This document shows, piece after piece, positions 31,520 to 40,685 of a stretch of DNA of 64,000 nt. Under the pieces are notes generated by a model. The model was not told the DNA's origin, did no database searches, and was given only the letters and a program-made list of their open reading frames with translations. This stretch comes from Halopseudomonas nanhaiensis (GTDB lineage: Bacteria > Pseudomonadota > Gammaproteobacteria > Pseudomonadales > Pseudomonadaceae). The stretch lies in NCBI RefSeq assembly GCF_020025155.1, contig NZ_CP073751.1, forward strand, positions 3,535,501 through 3,599,500. The letters are read 5' to 3'. The position numbers and the translations under genes were made by a program. How positions within the stretch are numbered: position 1 is the first letter of the stretch; every line of letters begins with the position of its first letter.

Positions 31520-33604
31520 ATGCCGCCTCGCTCCGAGCGCACCGGCCTCACCGTCATCAAGGGCGTCGGCCCGGCGCTCGCCGACAAGCTCGAACGGCTG
31601 GGGCTGCGCAGCGTGGAAGATGTCCTGTTTCATCTCCCGTTGCGTTATCAGGACCGCACCCGCGTGACCCCCATCGGCGCCCTGCGGCCCGGCATGGACG
31701 CTGTAGTCGAGGGCGTCGTCCAGGCCGCCGACGTAGTCATGGGACGGCGACGCAGCCTGCTGTGTCGGCTGCAGGACGGCACGGGCACGCTGAGCCTGCG
31801 TTTCTACCATTTTTCCGCTGCCCTCAAGGCCAGCCTGCAACGCGGCACTCATCTGCGCTGCTACGGCGAAGTGCGCCCCGGGGCGTCGGGGCTGGAAATC
31901 TACCACCCCGAGATGCAGAACCTGGAGAGCGGGCAGACCGCCCCGGTTGCCGACACGCTGACGCCGATCTACCCGGCCACAGAGGGTCTGTCGCAGTTAC
32001 GCCTGCGCAGTCTCAGCGAAGCGGCACTGCAGTGGCTGGCATCGGGCAACAGCCTGACTGAACTGCTACCGCCCGACATAGCGACCGCCCATGACCTGGC
32101 GCCACTGCGTGAGGCCATCCGCACACTGCACCGGCCACCGCCCGATGTAGACCTCGAGGCCCTGCAGGACGGTCGCCACTGGGCCCAGCACCGCCTGGCG
32201 TTCGAAGAGCTGATGGCTCACCAGTTGGCGATGCTGCGCCTGCGTGCGCAGGTCCGCTCGCGCCGTGCCCCGGTCATGACGGCCAGCGGCGCGCTTGCCA
32301 GACAGTTTGTCGAGCAACTCGGTTTTCCGCTGACCGGCGCACAGCGCCGTGTAGCCGATGACGTGGTACGCGATCTACACCAGCCGCGTCCGATGTTGCG
32401 ACTGGTGCAGGGCGATGTCGGCGCGGGCAAGACCGTGGTCGCCGCACTCGCTGCGCTGCAGGCGCTGGAAGCGGGCTGGCAGGTTGCGCTGATGGCGCCC
32501 ACCGAAATCCTTGCCGAGCAGCATTTCATCAACTTCCAGCGCTGGTTCGCACCGCTGGGCATTTCCGTTGCCTGGATGGCCGGCAAGCTCAAGGGCAAGG
32601 CGCGGGCCAACCAGCTGCAGCTCATCGGCACTGGTGATGCGGCGATGGTGGTCGGCACCCATGCACTGTTTCAGGACGAGGTGCGGTTCCACAATCTGGG
32701 GCTGGCGATCATCGACGAGCAGCACCGCTTTGGTGTGCAGCAGCGGCTGGCCCTGCGTGACAAGGGCGCAGCCGGGCAATTCTCCCCGCACCAGTTGATC
32801 ATGACCGCCACGCCGATACCGCGCACGCTGGCGATGAGCGCCTATGCCGATCTGGATACCTCGGTACTCGACGAGCTGCCGCCAGGCCGGACGCCGATCA
32901 ACACCGTGCTGATCTCCGACAGTCGACGCGAGGAGGTGGTCGAGCGCGTGCGGGCCGGCTGTGCCGAAGGCCGACAGGCCTATTGGGTCTGTACGCTGAT
33001 CGAGGAATCCGAGCAGCTGCAGGCGCAGGCAGCCGAAGTCAGCTGGGCCGCGCTGTGCGAAAGTCTGCCGGAGTTGTCCATCGGCATGATTCATGGCCGC
33101 ATGAAACCGGCTGAGAAGGCCGAGATCATGGCCGCCTTCAAGGCTGGCGACCTGCACCTGCTGGTTGCCACCACTGTGATCGAGGTCGGCGTGGACGTGC
33201 CCAACGCCAGCCTGATGATCATCGAGAACCCCGAACGCCTGGGCCTGGCGCAGCTGCACCAACTCCGTGGCCGGGTCGGACGGGGTAGCACCGCAAGCCA
33301 CTGTGTACTGCTCTATCACGCCCCGCTGTCAGCGCTTGGGCGCGAGCGCCTGGGCATCATGCGTGAAAGCTCGGACGGTTTCGTCATCGCCGAAAAGGAT
33401 CTGGAATTGCGAGGCCCCGGCGAGGTGCTCGGCACCCGTCAGACCGGGCTGGTCCAGTTTCGCGTAGCGGATCTGGTGCGCGACGCGGATCTGCTGCCGG
33501 AAGTGCAGGACGCAGCCAAACGTCTGGCGCGGGAGTATCCGGGGCATGTTCAGCCGCTTATCGACCGATGGTTGGCTCACGGGCAGCAATTCGCGCAAGT
33601 CTGA
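31520..33604 (+). CDS. recG: ATP-dependent DNA helicase RecG
   Basis: 694 residues. An N-terminal wedge/OB domain (VKGVGPALADKLERLG-type start, about 1-250) is followed by two helicase domains: Walker A GDVGAGKT at 298-305, the DEQH box in IIDEQHRFG near 397, TATPIPRTLAM, and the QLHQLRGRVGRG motif VI. RecG regresses stalled forks and branch-migrates Holliday junctions. The ATG at 31520 is only 2 bases after the oxyR stop, so the two genes are one transcript. It is full length. Confidence 0.96.
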   Translation: MPPRSERTGLTVIKGVGPALADKLERLGLRSVEDVLFHLPLRYQDRTRVTPIGALRPGMDAVVEGVVQAADVVMGRRRSLLCRLQDGTGTLSLRFYHFSAALKASLQRGTHLRCYGEVRPGASGLEIYHPEMQNLESGQTAPVADTLTPIYPATEGLSQLRLRSLSEAALQWLASGNSLTELLPPDIATAHDLAPLREAIRTLHRPPPDVDLEALQDGRHWAQHRLAFEELMAHQLAMLRLRAQVRSRRAPVMTASGALARQFVEQLGFPLTGAQRRVADDVVRDLHQPRPMLRLVQGDVGAGKTVVAALAALQALEAGWQVALMAPTEILAEQHFINFQRWFAPLGISVAWMAGKLKGKARANQLQLIGTGDAAMVVGTHALFQDEVRFHNLGLAIIDEQHRFGVQQRLALRDKGAAGQFSPHQLIMTATPIPRTLAMSAYADLDTSVLDELPPGRTPINTVLISDSRREEVVERVRAGCAEGRQAYWVCTLIEESEQLQAQAAEVSWAALCESLPELSIGMIHGRMKPAEKAEIMAAFKAGDLHLLVATTVIEVGVDVPNASLMIIENPERLGLAQLHQLRGRVGRGSTASHCVLLYHAPLSALGRERLGIMRESSDGFVIAEKDLELRGPGEVLGTRQTGLVQFRVADLVRDADLLPEVQDAAKRLAREYPGHVQPLIDRWLAHGQQFAQV

Positions 33605-33687
33605 CCCGCTTCGTCGCGGAGGCCATGCTAAGATCAGCGAAAAATCCTGTAGCGGCTTTTGACAGCCCGACCAGAAGGAACTCGCCG

Positions 33688-35097
33688 ATGAACACGCTCC
33701 CTGCCAATGACGCCGGTCACGACAGCCTCCCCGACTCGATCGAGAAGCTTCTGCAACAGCAGGGCATCCGCTATCACCTGCGCCAGGCCGACCAGCTCGG
33801 ACCACTGGCGCAGCAGGTTCAGGCCTGCCTGCTCGGCGATAGCGTCGGCATGCTGCTGGCGCTGTTCCCGCGCGATCATCTGCTCGACCTCAAGCGAATT
33901 GGCGAGTTGCTCGGTCGCGAGCTCGAGCCGGTGCGCATGGCGCAGGCCGAACGCATTCTCGCCAAGCACGAGATGACCAGCGTTCCGGGTCTTCCGCTGG
34001 TGTTCGGCTCGCCATGCGTGTTCGAGCAGCAGTTGCTCGAACACAACCGGTTATGGGTCGACAGCGGGCTGCCGGGCCTGTACCTGGAGCTTGAAGGGGA
34101 CGACATCGGCGCACTGATTTCCAAAGCCAGCTCCGGACGCTTCGCTGTGCCGTTGAGCAGTCTTGAGCCTCTGCCAACCGACCCGGAGCAGGACCGCAGC
34201 AACATCAGCGACGCAGTGAAAAACTTCACGGCTCTGCGCATGCGCCAGCGCCTGGAAGAGACCATCGAGATCCCGCCGCTGCCGGAAACCGCACAGAAGG
34301 TGATGAAGCTGCGGGTGGACGCAGATGCGACGATCGAGCAACTGGCGGATGTGGTCGAGACCGACCCCAGCCTGGCCGCCCAGGTGGTTAGCTGGGCCTC
34401 GTCACCGTATTACGCTGCTCCCGGCAAGATCCGCTCGGTGGAAGACGCCATCGGTCGTGTGCTGGGATTCGATCTGGTGATCAATCTGGCCGTCGGCCTG
34501 GCTCTGGGCAAGACCTTCAGTCTGCCCAAGGACACCGCCGAAGGCAGCACCCAATACTGGGAACAGGCTATCTACAGTGCCGCGGTCATCGAAGGGCTTG
34601 CCAAGGCCATGCCCCGCGACAAGCGGCCCGAACTGGGCCTGAACTATCTTGCCGGCCTCCTGCACAATTTCGGATATCTGGTGCTGGCGTACATCTTCCC
34701 GCCCTACTTCAAGCTGATCTGTCGGCACGTGGAAGCCAACCCGCATGTACCTTCTCATCTGATCGAGCAACACCTGCTCGGCGTGACCCGCGATCAGATC
34801 GGCAGCTGGCTGATGCGTTACTGGGATATGCCTGCTGAGGTGTCGACCGCGATCCGCTATCAGCACGAACCGGCCTACAAGGGCGACCTGCACGTGTATG
34901 CCAACATGGTTTATCTGACCCTGGCCCTGCTGCGCGAGCGCGACATTGGCAGCGGACCGCAAATGCCGATACCCGACGAGCTGCTCGAGCGGTTGCATCT
35001 GTCGCGCGAGGCGGCGGCGAAAGCGGCTGACAAGGTATTGGACGCGCGAGACGCGCTACGCGTGCTGGTGCACGAATTCAAACACGGCTGGAAATGA
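33688..35097 (+). CDS. YbaK-like aminoacyl-tRNA deacylase domain fused to HDOD domain
   Basis: 469 residues. Residues ~1-170 resemble the YbaK/ProX editing domain that deacylates mischarged tRNA (SIEKLLQQQGIRYHLR start, FGSPCVFEQQLLEH region). Residues ~220-420 are an HDOD domain (IPPLPETAQKVMKLRVDADATIEQLADVVETDP, LLHNFGYLVLAY). HDOD proteins are regulators that lack HD phosphohydrolase metal residues. From memory, P. aeruginosa keeps a relative here (PA5346). Whether the YbaK part is catalytic is not clear. The ATG at 33688 follows AAGGA; it is 83 bases after recG. Confidence 0.82.
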   Translation: MNTLPANDAGHDSLPDSIEKLLQQQGIRYHLRQADQLGPLAQQVQACLLGDSVGMLLALFPRDHLLDLKRIGELLGRELEPVRMAQAERILAKHEMTSVPGLPLVFGSPCVFEQQLLEHNRLWVDSGLPGLYLELEGDDIGALISKASSGRFAVPLSSLEPLPTDPEQDRSNISDAVKNFTALRMRQRLEETIEIPPLPETAQKVMKLRVDADATIEQLADVVETDPSLAAQVVSWASSPYYAAPGKIRSVEDAIGRVLGFDLVINLAVGLALGKTFSLPKDTAEGSTQYWEQAIYSAAVIEGLAKAMPRDKRPELGLNYLAGLLHNFGYLVLAYIFPPYFKLICRHVEANPHVPSHLIEQHLLGVTRDQIGSWLMRYWDMPAEVSTAIRYQHEPAYKGDLHVYANMVYLTLALLRERDIGSGPQMPIPDELLERLHLSREAAAKAADKVLDARDALRVLVHEFKHGWK

Positions 35098-35141
35098 CGG
35101 AAGTCGCACCGGAGGCCTGAATCGGCCTCCGGCCGGCGGGC

Positions 35142-35414
35142 TCAATTGACCGAGTCGCGGAGGCTCTTGCCCGGTTTGAAGGAAACGGTATTGCTGGCCT
35201 TGATCTGCACCGGATCGCCGGTCTGCGGATTTTTCCCGGTGCGGGCGCCGCGATGGCGTTGCAGGAAGGTGCCAAACCCGACGAGGGTCACGGTGTCCTT
35301 GCGGCTGAGAGCCTGAGTGATTTCATCCAGTACGGCGTTGAGCACACGGTTGGCCTGGTCTTTACTCAGGTCGGCCTTGTCGGCGATCGCCGCGGCGAGA
35401 TCCGGTTTACGCAT
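35142..35414 (-). CDS. hupA: HU family DNA-binding protein
   Basis: 90 residues, typical for HU. The beta-arm GFGTFLQRHRGARTGKNPQTGDPVQI, with the DNA-inserting proline context NPQTG, is intact. A nucleoid-associated protein that bends DNA without sequence preference. The position next to recG and the rubredoxin genes matches HupA of P. putida. A 9-bp hairpin (CCGGAGGCC / GGCCTCCGG, 35109-35132) lies past the stop, but without a U tract. Confidence 0.94.
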   Translation of the reverse strand: MRKPDLAAAIADKADLSKDQANRVLNAVLDEITQALSRKDTVTLVGFGTFLQRHRGARTGKNPQTGDPVQIKASNTVSFKPGKSLRDSVN

Positions 35415-35621
35415 ATTGAAGCCTCATTGTCTGTTGTTTTTGTTTTTCCTGCCGCGTCCTCGCGACAGCGCCAAGGCCACCAGCACCCGGGGCCTGGCAT
35501 GTCCCAGCCAAACCAGCATGGCATGAGTCGTGGCGTTGCGCCAGAGCCGAGCGCGACGAAGCCGGACAGAACCTCGTCTTTTGCTGACAAAAGGCAGGTG
35601 AAACCGGCCAGACGGCCGCGT

Positions 35622-36776
35622 TCAGGGCATCCAGGCCGGCAGCTGGCGGTTGAGCTGCAGCTTTTCGCTGACCAGCGCGCCGCTTAACGCGTACCCGTGC
35701 AATTGTCCGTGTGCATCGTGAAACAGCCCGCGAAGGTTGGCCCCGTCCCCGGTGATGGTCCAGCTGCCCTCGGTAGCCGTCAGCGGTGGCGAGACGACCA
35801 ATGGGCAGGCGGGCGTCTTCACCGTGATCGGCATCGGTCCATAGCTCAGTTCAGCGTCACCGCCAGCCAGGTTCTGCGCCAGTACCCGCGCTGCGGCCAT
35901 CAATGGCATCACGTACATGAGGCTGAGCGACGCGACTTCGGCGCAATCGCCCAGGGCATAGACGTGCTCGGCAGAGGTGCGCAACCGGCGGTCGACCTTG
36001 ATGCCGTGCGCCACGTCCAGCCTGGCCTGCTCTGCCAGCGCCCGCCCCGGCACCAGACCGATTGCGGACAATCCCTGCTCCCCTTCCACCAGGCTGCCGT
36101 CCTCGAGGATCACGCTGATGCCGTGAGCAGCGGGCCGCATGTCACGGATGCCCTGGCGCAGATGAAAGCGCACGCCCAGCACCTCGAGCCCATGCTGCAC
36201 CGCAGCGGCGATTTCCGGCGGCAGGAGACCTGCCATGACCTGCTGATCTGGCGCGATAACCTGCACCGAGTACCCGGCCGCTGCGAGGTCGTTGGCATAC
36301 TCACAGCCGATCAGACCTGCACCGATGATCACGACGTTTTTCTTGCCGGCAAGCGCAGCGCGGAAGCGCGCGTAGTCGATGAGATCATTGACCGATTGCA
36401 GCCGCTCGCCCAGCGCTTCGGCCCAGGGCAGCCGACGTGCTTCGGCACCGCTGGCCAGTACCAGATCGCTGTAGGCCAGCTGTCCGTCCGTGGTCAGTAT
36501 CCGTCGGGTTCCCGCGTCGATACCGGTCACGCGTGTATTCACCAGGATGCGCGCGTCAAGCTGCTCGGCCATCGCTGCGGCCGACTGCATTGCCAGCTCA
36601 TCGGCTTCCTTGCCCTTGGAAAAGCCGGTCGAGAGCATGGGTTTGGAATAGAACCGGCCGTCGTCAGCGGTGACCAGGCATAGCGGCCGCTCGGTATCGA
36701 GCTTGCGAAACTCACGGGCGAGATTGTAGCCGGCCAGGCCGGTACCAAGAATCAACAGCGGAGCAGAATCGGACAC
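35622..36776 (-). CDS. rubB: Rubredoxin-NAD(+) reductase
   Basis: 384 residues. An FAD/NAD flavoprotein that passes electrons from NADH to rubredoxin. The FAD-binding GTGLAGYNLAREF is at the N-terminus, the NADH-binding GAGLIGCEYAND in the middle, and YALGDCAEV near the end. I chose the GTG at 36776, which follows AGGAAG and gives M(V)SDSAPLLILG; the open frame continues upstream into the rubredoxin gene. It lies 23 bases after rubA on the same strand, forming a two-gene electron-transfer operon linked to alkane hydroxylation or oxidative-stress defence. Confidence 0.93.
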   Translation of the reverse strand: MSDSAPLLILGTGLAGYNLAREFRKLDTERPLCLVTADDGRFYSKPMLSTGFSKGKEADELAMQSAAAMAEQLDARILVNTRVTGIDAGTRRILTTDGQLAYSDLVLASGAEARRLPWAEALGERLQSVNDLIDYARFRAALAGKKNVVIIGAGLIGCEYANDLAAAGYSVQVIAPDQQVMAGLLPPEIAAAVQHGLEVLGVRFHLRQGIRDMRPAAHGISVILEDGSLVEGEQGLSAIGLVPGRALAEQARLDVAHGIKVDRRLRTSAEHVYALGDCAEVASLSLMYVMPLMAAARVLAQNLAGGDAELSYGPMPITVKTPACPLVVSPPLTATEGSWTITGDGANLRGLFHDAHGQLHGYALSGALVSEKLQLNRQLPAWMP

Positions 36777-36799
36777 GACGAACTTCCTGTGCAGTTGAA

Positions 36800-36967
36800 T
36801 CAGCCGATCTCGATCATCTCGAAATCTTCCTTGCCCACACCACAATCGGGGCATAGCCAGTCCGCGGGAACGTCCTCCCAGCGCGTGCCGGGGGCGATGC
36901 CGTCATCCGGCCAGCCCTCGGCTTCGTCATAGATCAGCCCGCACACCACACACTGCCACTTCTTCAT
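36800..36967 (-). CDS. rubA: Rubredoxin
   Basis: 55 residues, translated by me from the minus strand (begins [10 protein letters not shown], ends EDFEMIEIG). The two iron-binding loops [10 protein letters not shown] and CPDCGVGKE coordinate one Fe by four cysteines. A small one-electron carrier that accepts electrons from the adjacent rubredoxin reductase. The start precedes rubB, and only one rubredoxin gene is present here, whereas from memory P. aeruginosa has two in tandem. Confidence 0.97.
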   Translation of the reverse strand: MKKWQCVVCGLIYDEAEGWPDDGIAPGTRWEDVPADWLCPDCGVGKEDFEMIEIG

Positions 36968-37110
36968 GAATATCGTCCCGAAACGTCGTTAGGAAAATTG
37001 CAGCGACACTACCGTAATAGACCGCCAGCGCCAAGCGCGCAGGGCGGCCAGAAGATGGGCAATCATGCTAACCTTGCGCCTTCGCTTCCACCGCAGACCC
37101 TGAACCTTCC

Positions 37111-37632
37111 GTGACCGTTCCCCATTGGCTGCCTGCCGAGCACCATCCCGCCCCGCCCGCCGATCCTCTGTATGACTGGCTCCGCGGCCAGGGCTCCCTG
37201 ACCCGTCGGTTGATGGCCGCCGGGGGGGACGACTTCTGCGTCGAGTTGCTGCGACAGTCGGTGCAAGCGGCGCGGGAAGATGAAGCGCTGGCGCTGGGTA
37301 TTCAACCCGGAGCAGACGCCTGGGTTCGCGAGGTGTTGCTACATGCTGCGGGCGCACCGCGCGTGTTTGCCCGGAGCGTGGCTCCACTTGCGTCGCTCGC
37401 CGATTCCGGGCTGGATCTGGAGCGTCTGGGCACGCGCAGTCTCGGCGAGGTGCTATTCGCCGATGCGCGCATCGAGCGCAGCGACATCGAAATAAGCCGC
37501 TACCCTGCCCACTGGCTGCCAGCCGAGCACCAGCAGGTCGGGCTCTGGGGGAGACGGTCACAGTTTTCCCATGCCAGCTTGCGGCTGCTGGTCTGTGAAG
37601 TATTCTTGGACGGTTGGCCACCGGCCAACTGA
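37111..37632 (+). CDS. ubiC: Chorismate pyruvate-lyase
   Basis: 173 residues. Converts chorismate to 4-hydroxybenzoate and pyruvate, the first committed step of ubiquinone synthesis. Family features are [15 protein letters not shown] near the N-terminus, then WVREVLL and the conserved C-terminal [12 protein letters not shown]. The start is GTG at 37111. The stop overlaps the open frame of ubiA, but the favoured ubiA start is 26 bases later. Confidence 0.92.
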   Translation: MTVPHWLPAEHHPAPPADPLYDWLRGQGSLTRRLMAAGGDDFCVELLRQSVQAAREDEALALGIQPGADAWVREVLLHAAGAPRVFARSVAPLASLADSGLDLERLGTRSLGEVLFADARIERSDIEISRYPAHWLPAEHQQVGLWGRRSQFSHASLRLLVCEVFLDGWPPAN

Positions 37633-37658
37633 CCTGCACCCTCGAGCGGAGAAGCACC

Positions 37659-38549
37659 TTGCTTGGCTTGCTGACCAAACCGTTACGCCGCGTTCACCCC
37701 CGCGCCGACGACTTCATACAATTGATGCGGCTGGACCGGCCCATCGGCACCTACCTGCTGCTGTGGCCGACAATGTGGGCGCTTTGGCTGGCTGCCGAAG
37801 GCGTGCCCGATGTAAAGAATCTGGTGATCTTCGTGCTCGGAGTAATCTGCATGCGCGCCGCCGGCTGCGTGATCAACGATTACGCCGACCGCAATTTCGA
37901 CGGTCATGTGACGCGAACCCGTCAGCGTCCCCTGGCTACCGGTCGAGTCACCGCGCGCGAGGCGCTGATTCTGTTCGCCATCCTCGTGACGCTGAGCGCC
38001 GCACTGGTGCTGTTCACCAACGCGCTGACCATCAAGCTGGCCTTCGGGGGTATCGCCCTGGCGACGCTGTATCCATTCTGCAAGCGGTTCACCTTCTATC
38101 CACAGGTGGTGCTCGGAGCAGCCTTTTCATGGGCCATCCCCATGGCGTTCGCCGCGCAGGCCGAAGCGTTGCCTGCGGCGCTGTGGCTGGTCTTTCTGGC
38201 CAACCTGATCTGGACCGTGGCTTACGACACCGAATATGCCATGTGCGATCGGGAGGACGATCTGCGTATCGGCATCAAGTCCACGGCGATTCTGTTTGGT
38301 GAGGCCGACCGGGCGATCATCGCCCTGCTTCAGGGTCTGACGCTGATCTGCCTGGTGCTGGTCGGGCGACGCTTTGAACTCGGCCCGTTCTTCTACGCCG
38401 GGCTCGGCGCCATGTTGCTCAGCTTCGCCTGGCAGCACTGGCTGATTCGCGAGCGTGAAGCGCATGCGTGCTTCAATGCCTTCCTGTCGAACCACTGGAG
38501 CGGCCTGCTGGTGTTCATCGGCCTGGCGCTCGACTACTGGCTGCGCTGA
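37659..38549 (+). CDS. ubiA: 4-hydroxybenzoate octaprenyltransferase
   Basis: 296 residues, the length usual for UbiA. A polytopic membrane prenyltransferase that attaches the isoprenoid chain to 4-hydroxybenzoate. Both aspartate motifs are seen: [15 protein letters not shown] (first) and [13 protein letters not shown] (second). I chose the TTG at 37659, preceded by GGAGAAG at proper spacing, over a TTG at 37614 inside ubiC. It forms an operon with ubiC. Confidence 0.95.
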   Translation: MLGLLTKPLRRVHPRADDFIQLMRLDRPIGTYLLLWPTMWALWLAAEGVPDVKNLVIFVLGVICMRAAGCVINDYADRNFDGHVTRTRQRPLATGRVTAREALILFAILVTLSAALVLFTNALTIKLAFGGIALATLYPFCKRFTFYPQVVLGAAFSWAIPMAFAAQAEALPAALWLVFLANLIWTVAYDTEYAMCDREDDLRIGIKSTAILFGEADRAIIALLQGLTLICLVLVGRRFELGPFFYAGLGAMLLSFAWQHWLIREREAHACFNAFLSNHWSGLLVFIGLALDYWLR

Positions 38550-38570
38550 GCTCGCCGCTCATCGGACATC

Positions 38571-38599
38571 TCGTCATACAACTGCAACAAATCTGTTAT
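38571..38599 (+). promoter_or_regulatory. Pho box upstream of phoB
   Basis: Three 7-base repeats spaced by 4 AT-rich bases: TCGTCAT-ACAA-CTGCAAC-AAAT-CTGTTAT, an imperfect match to the PhoB-binding CTGTCAT repeat. It ends 42 bases before the phoB start, consistent with autoregulation of phoBR. Confidence 0.65.
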
Positions 38600-38641
38600 C
38601 TAATCGGCGCATATCAGGAATCTGCAACGAGACGGTAAACC

Positions 38642-39331
38642 ATGGCAGGCAAAACCATATTGATCGTGGATGACGAAGCGCCGATTCGCGAGATGATCGC
38701 AGTAGCGCTGGAGATGGCCGGGTACGAATGCCTGGAGGCGGAAACCACCCAACAGGCCCACGCCAGCATCATCGACAGCAAGCCCGACCTGATTCTGCTC
38801 GACTGGATGCTTCCAGGTACCACCGGGATCGAACTGGCCCGACGCCTCAAGCGCGACGACATGACCTCGGATATTCCGATCATCATGCTCACTGCCAAGG
38901 GCGAGGAAGACAACAAGATTCAGGGCCTCGAAGTGGGCGCCGACGATTACATCACCAAACCGTTCTCCCCCCGCGAGCTGGTCGCGCGGCTCAAGGCTGT
39001 GCTGCGTCGCACCGGCCCGGTGGACAGCGAAGCGCCGATCGAGGTGAACGGCCTGCATCTGGACCCGGTCAGTCACCGCGTCACCATCGATGACAGCCCC
39101 GCCGAAATGGGCCCGACCGAATACCGCCTGCTGCAGTTCTTCATGACCCATCAGGAACGGGCCTATACTCGCGGCCAGTTGCTCGATCAGGTCTGGGGTG
39201 GCAATGTCTATGTCGAAGAGCGCACCGTCGACGTTCACATTCGCCGTTTGCGCAAGGCGCTGGGCAGCAATTACGAACATCTGGTACAAACCGTGCGCGG
39301 CACGGGTTACCGGTTCTCCACCCGTAGCTGA
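38642..39331 (+). CDS. phoB: Phosphate regulon response regulator PhoB
   Basis: 229 residues. Receiver domain with acidic pair D10/D11, phosphoacceptor D54 (ILLDWMLPG) and switch lysine in TKPFSPREL, followed by an OmpR-type winged-helix DNA-binding domain ([31 protein letters not shown]). Phosphorylated by PhoR in low phosphate, it binds Pho boxes. Candidate boxes are seen upstream of this gene and of pstS. It is followed 37 bases later by phoR. Confidence 0.97.
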   Translation: MAGKTILIVDDEAPIREMIAVALEMAGYECLEAETTQQAHASIIDSKPDLILLDWMLPGTTGIELARRLKRDDMTSDIPIIMLTAKGEEDNKIQGLEVGADDYITKPFSPRELVARLKAVLRRTGPVDSEAPIEVNGLHLDPVSHRVTIDDSPAEMGPTEYRLLQFFMTHQERAYTRGQLLDQVWGGNVYVEERTVDVHIRRLRKALGSNYEHLVQTVRGTGYRFSTRS

Positions 39332-39368
39332 TCGGCCTTCCGGACTGCACTGAACAAGGGAGTGATGC

Positions 39369-40661
39369 GTGACGATCAACTGGTTCCGCGCGGTCCTGTA
39401 TCGTCTCGCCCTGCTTCTGCTCCTTTGCACCCTGTTTGGCCTGCTGATTGATCAGCTGGCGTGGACACTTGCCGCAGGCCTGGCGCTGCATACCCTCTGG
39501 ACCCTCCGTCAGCTTCTTCGCTTTCAGAACTGGCTGAAGAACCATCCGAACGAGCTACCGCCCGATGCCCGCGGCGTGTGGCACGACATCTTCGACAGCA
39601 TCTACCAGATGCAGCGGCGCGACGCGCGGCACCGCCAGCGGCTGCAGGCAGTGATCGATCGCATCCAGTCGTCCACCGCTGCGCTCAAGGATGCGGTAGT
39701 GATGGTCGATCGCGAGGGGCATCTGGAGTGGTGGAATCACGCGGCGGAGCGGCTACTGGGCCTGCGTGCACCCGCCGACAGCGGCCAGACCGTCACCAAC
39801 CTGATTCGTGACCCGCGTTTCGTCAGCTTCTTCGAACAGGGCGCGTATCGCGAGACGCTGGATATCCACTCACCCATCGATGCCAACGTCTGGCTGCAGT
39901 ATGCGATCACCCGCTATGGTGAGGGGGAGCGGCTGATGGTGGTCCGCGACGTGACCCGGCTGCACAACCTCGAGCAGATGCGCAAGGACTTCGTGGCCAA
40001 CGTCTCCCACGAGCTTCGCACTCCGCTCACCGTAGTGGTCGGCTACCTGGAAACGCTGACCGACAACGTCGACGAGATCAACCCGCGCTGGAAGCGGGCG
40101 CTGTTGCAGATGCAGCAGCAGGGCCGGCGGATGCAGAGCCTGCTCAACGATCTGCTCCTGCTGGCGCGACTCGAAACCTCCGATACCGCAGCGGAAACCA
40201 AGCCGGTGGCTGTCGAGCGCATGCTGGCGACGATTCGTCAGGACGCTCAGGCGCTGTCAGGCGAGCAGAATCATCGCATCACACTCGAAGCACTGTCCGA
40301 CCGCCGTCTGCTCGGCGTCGAGGGGGAGCTGCGCAGCGCTTTCTCCAACCTGGTGTTCAATGCGGTCAAGTACACGCCGGCTGGCGGCGACATCCACGTT
40401 CGCTGGTGGGTGGACGATAACGGAGCGCACATGAGCGTGCGTGACAACGGTGTAGGAATTGCCCCGCAGCACATCTCGCGGCTGACCGAACGCTTCTACC
40501 GGGTCGATTCAAGCCGTAACAGCAACACCGGCGGAACCGGTCTGGGCCTGGCCATCGTCAAGCATGTACTGATACGTCATGACGGCGAGCTGAAGATACA
40601 CAGTGCGGTAGGTCAGGGCAGCAGTTTTACCTGCCACTTCCCGCTCAAGCGACTGGTGTGA
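39369..40661 (+). CDS. phoR: Phosphate regulon sensor histidine kinase PhoR
   Basis: 430 residues. N-terminal hydrophobic segments (about 10-45), a cytoplasmic PAS domain (around 95-195), a dimerisation/phosphoacceptor domain with H214 in NVSHELRTPL, and an HATPase domain (NLVFNAVKYTPAGG, DNGVGI, GGTGLGLAIVKH). It senses phosphate status through the Pst-PhoU complex, not through a periplasmic ligand domain, and acts on PhoB. The start is GTG at 39369 with AAGGGAG upstream. Confidence 0.96.
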   Translation: MTINWFRAVLYRLALLLLLCTLFGLLIDQLAWTLAAGLALHTLWTLRQLLRFQNWLKNHPNELPPDARGVWHDIFDSIYQMQRRDARHRQRLQAVIDRIQSSTAALKDAVVMVDREGHLEWWNHAAERLLGLRAPADSGQTVTNLIRDPRFVSFFEQGAYRETLDIHSPIDANVWLQYAITRYGEGERLMVVRDVTRLHNLEQMRKDFVANVSHELRTPLTVVVGYLETLTDNVDEINPRWKRALLQMQQQGRRMQSLLNDLLLLARLETSDTAAETKPVAVERMLATIRQDAQALSGEQNHRITLEALSDRRLLGVEGELRSAFSNLVFNAVKYTPAGGDIHVRWWVDDNGAHMSVRDNGVGIAPQHISRLTERFYRVDSSRNSNTGGTGLGLAIVKHVLIRHDGELKIHSAVGQGSSFTCHFPLKRLV

Positions 40662-40685
40662 GCGGATAGCGGCGGTTCGAGAGCC

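Noticed and set aside
35109-35132. 9-bp hairpin between the YbaK-HDOD gene and the HU gene as a terminator
   Set aside because: A good stem, but no U tract on either strand, so I only mention it with the HU gene.
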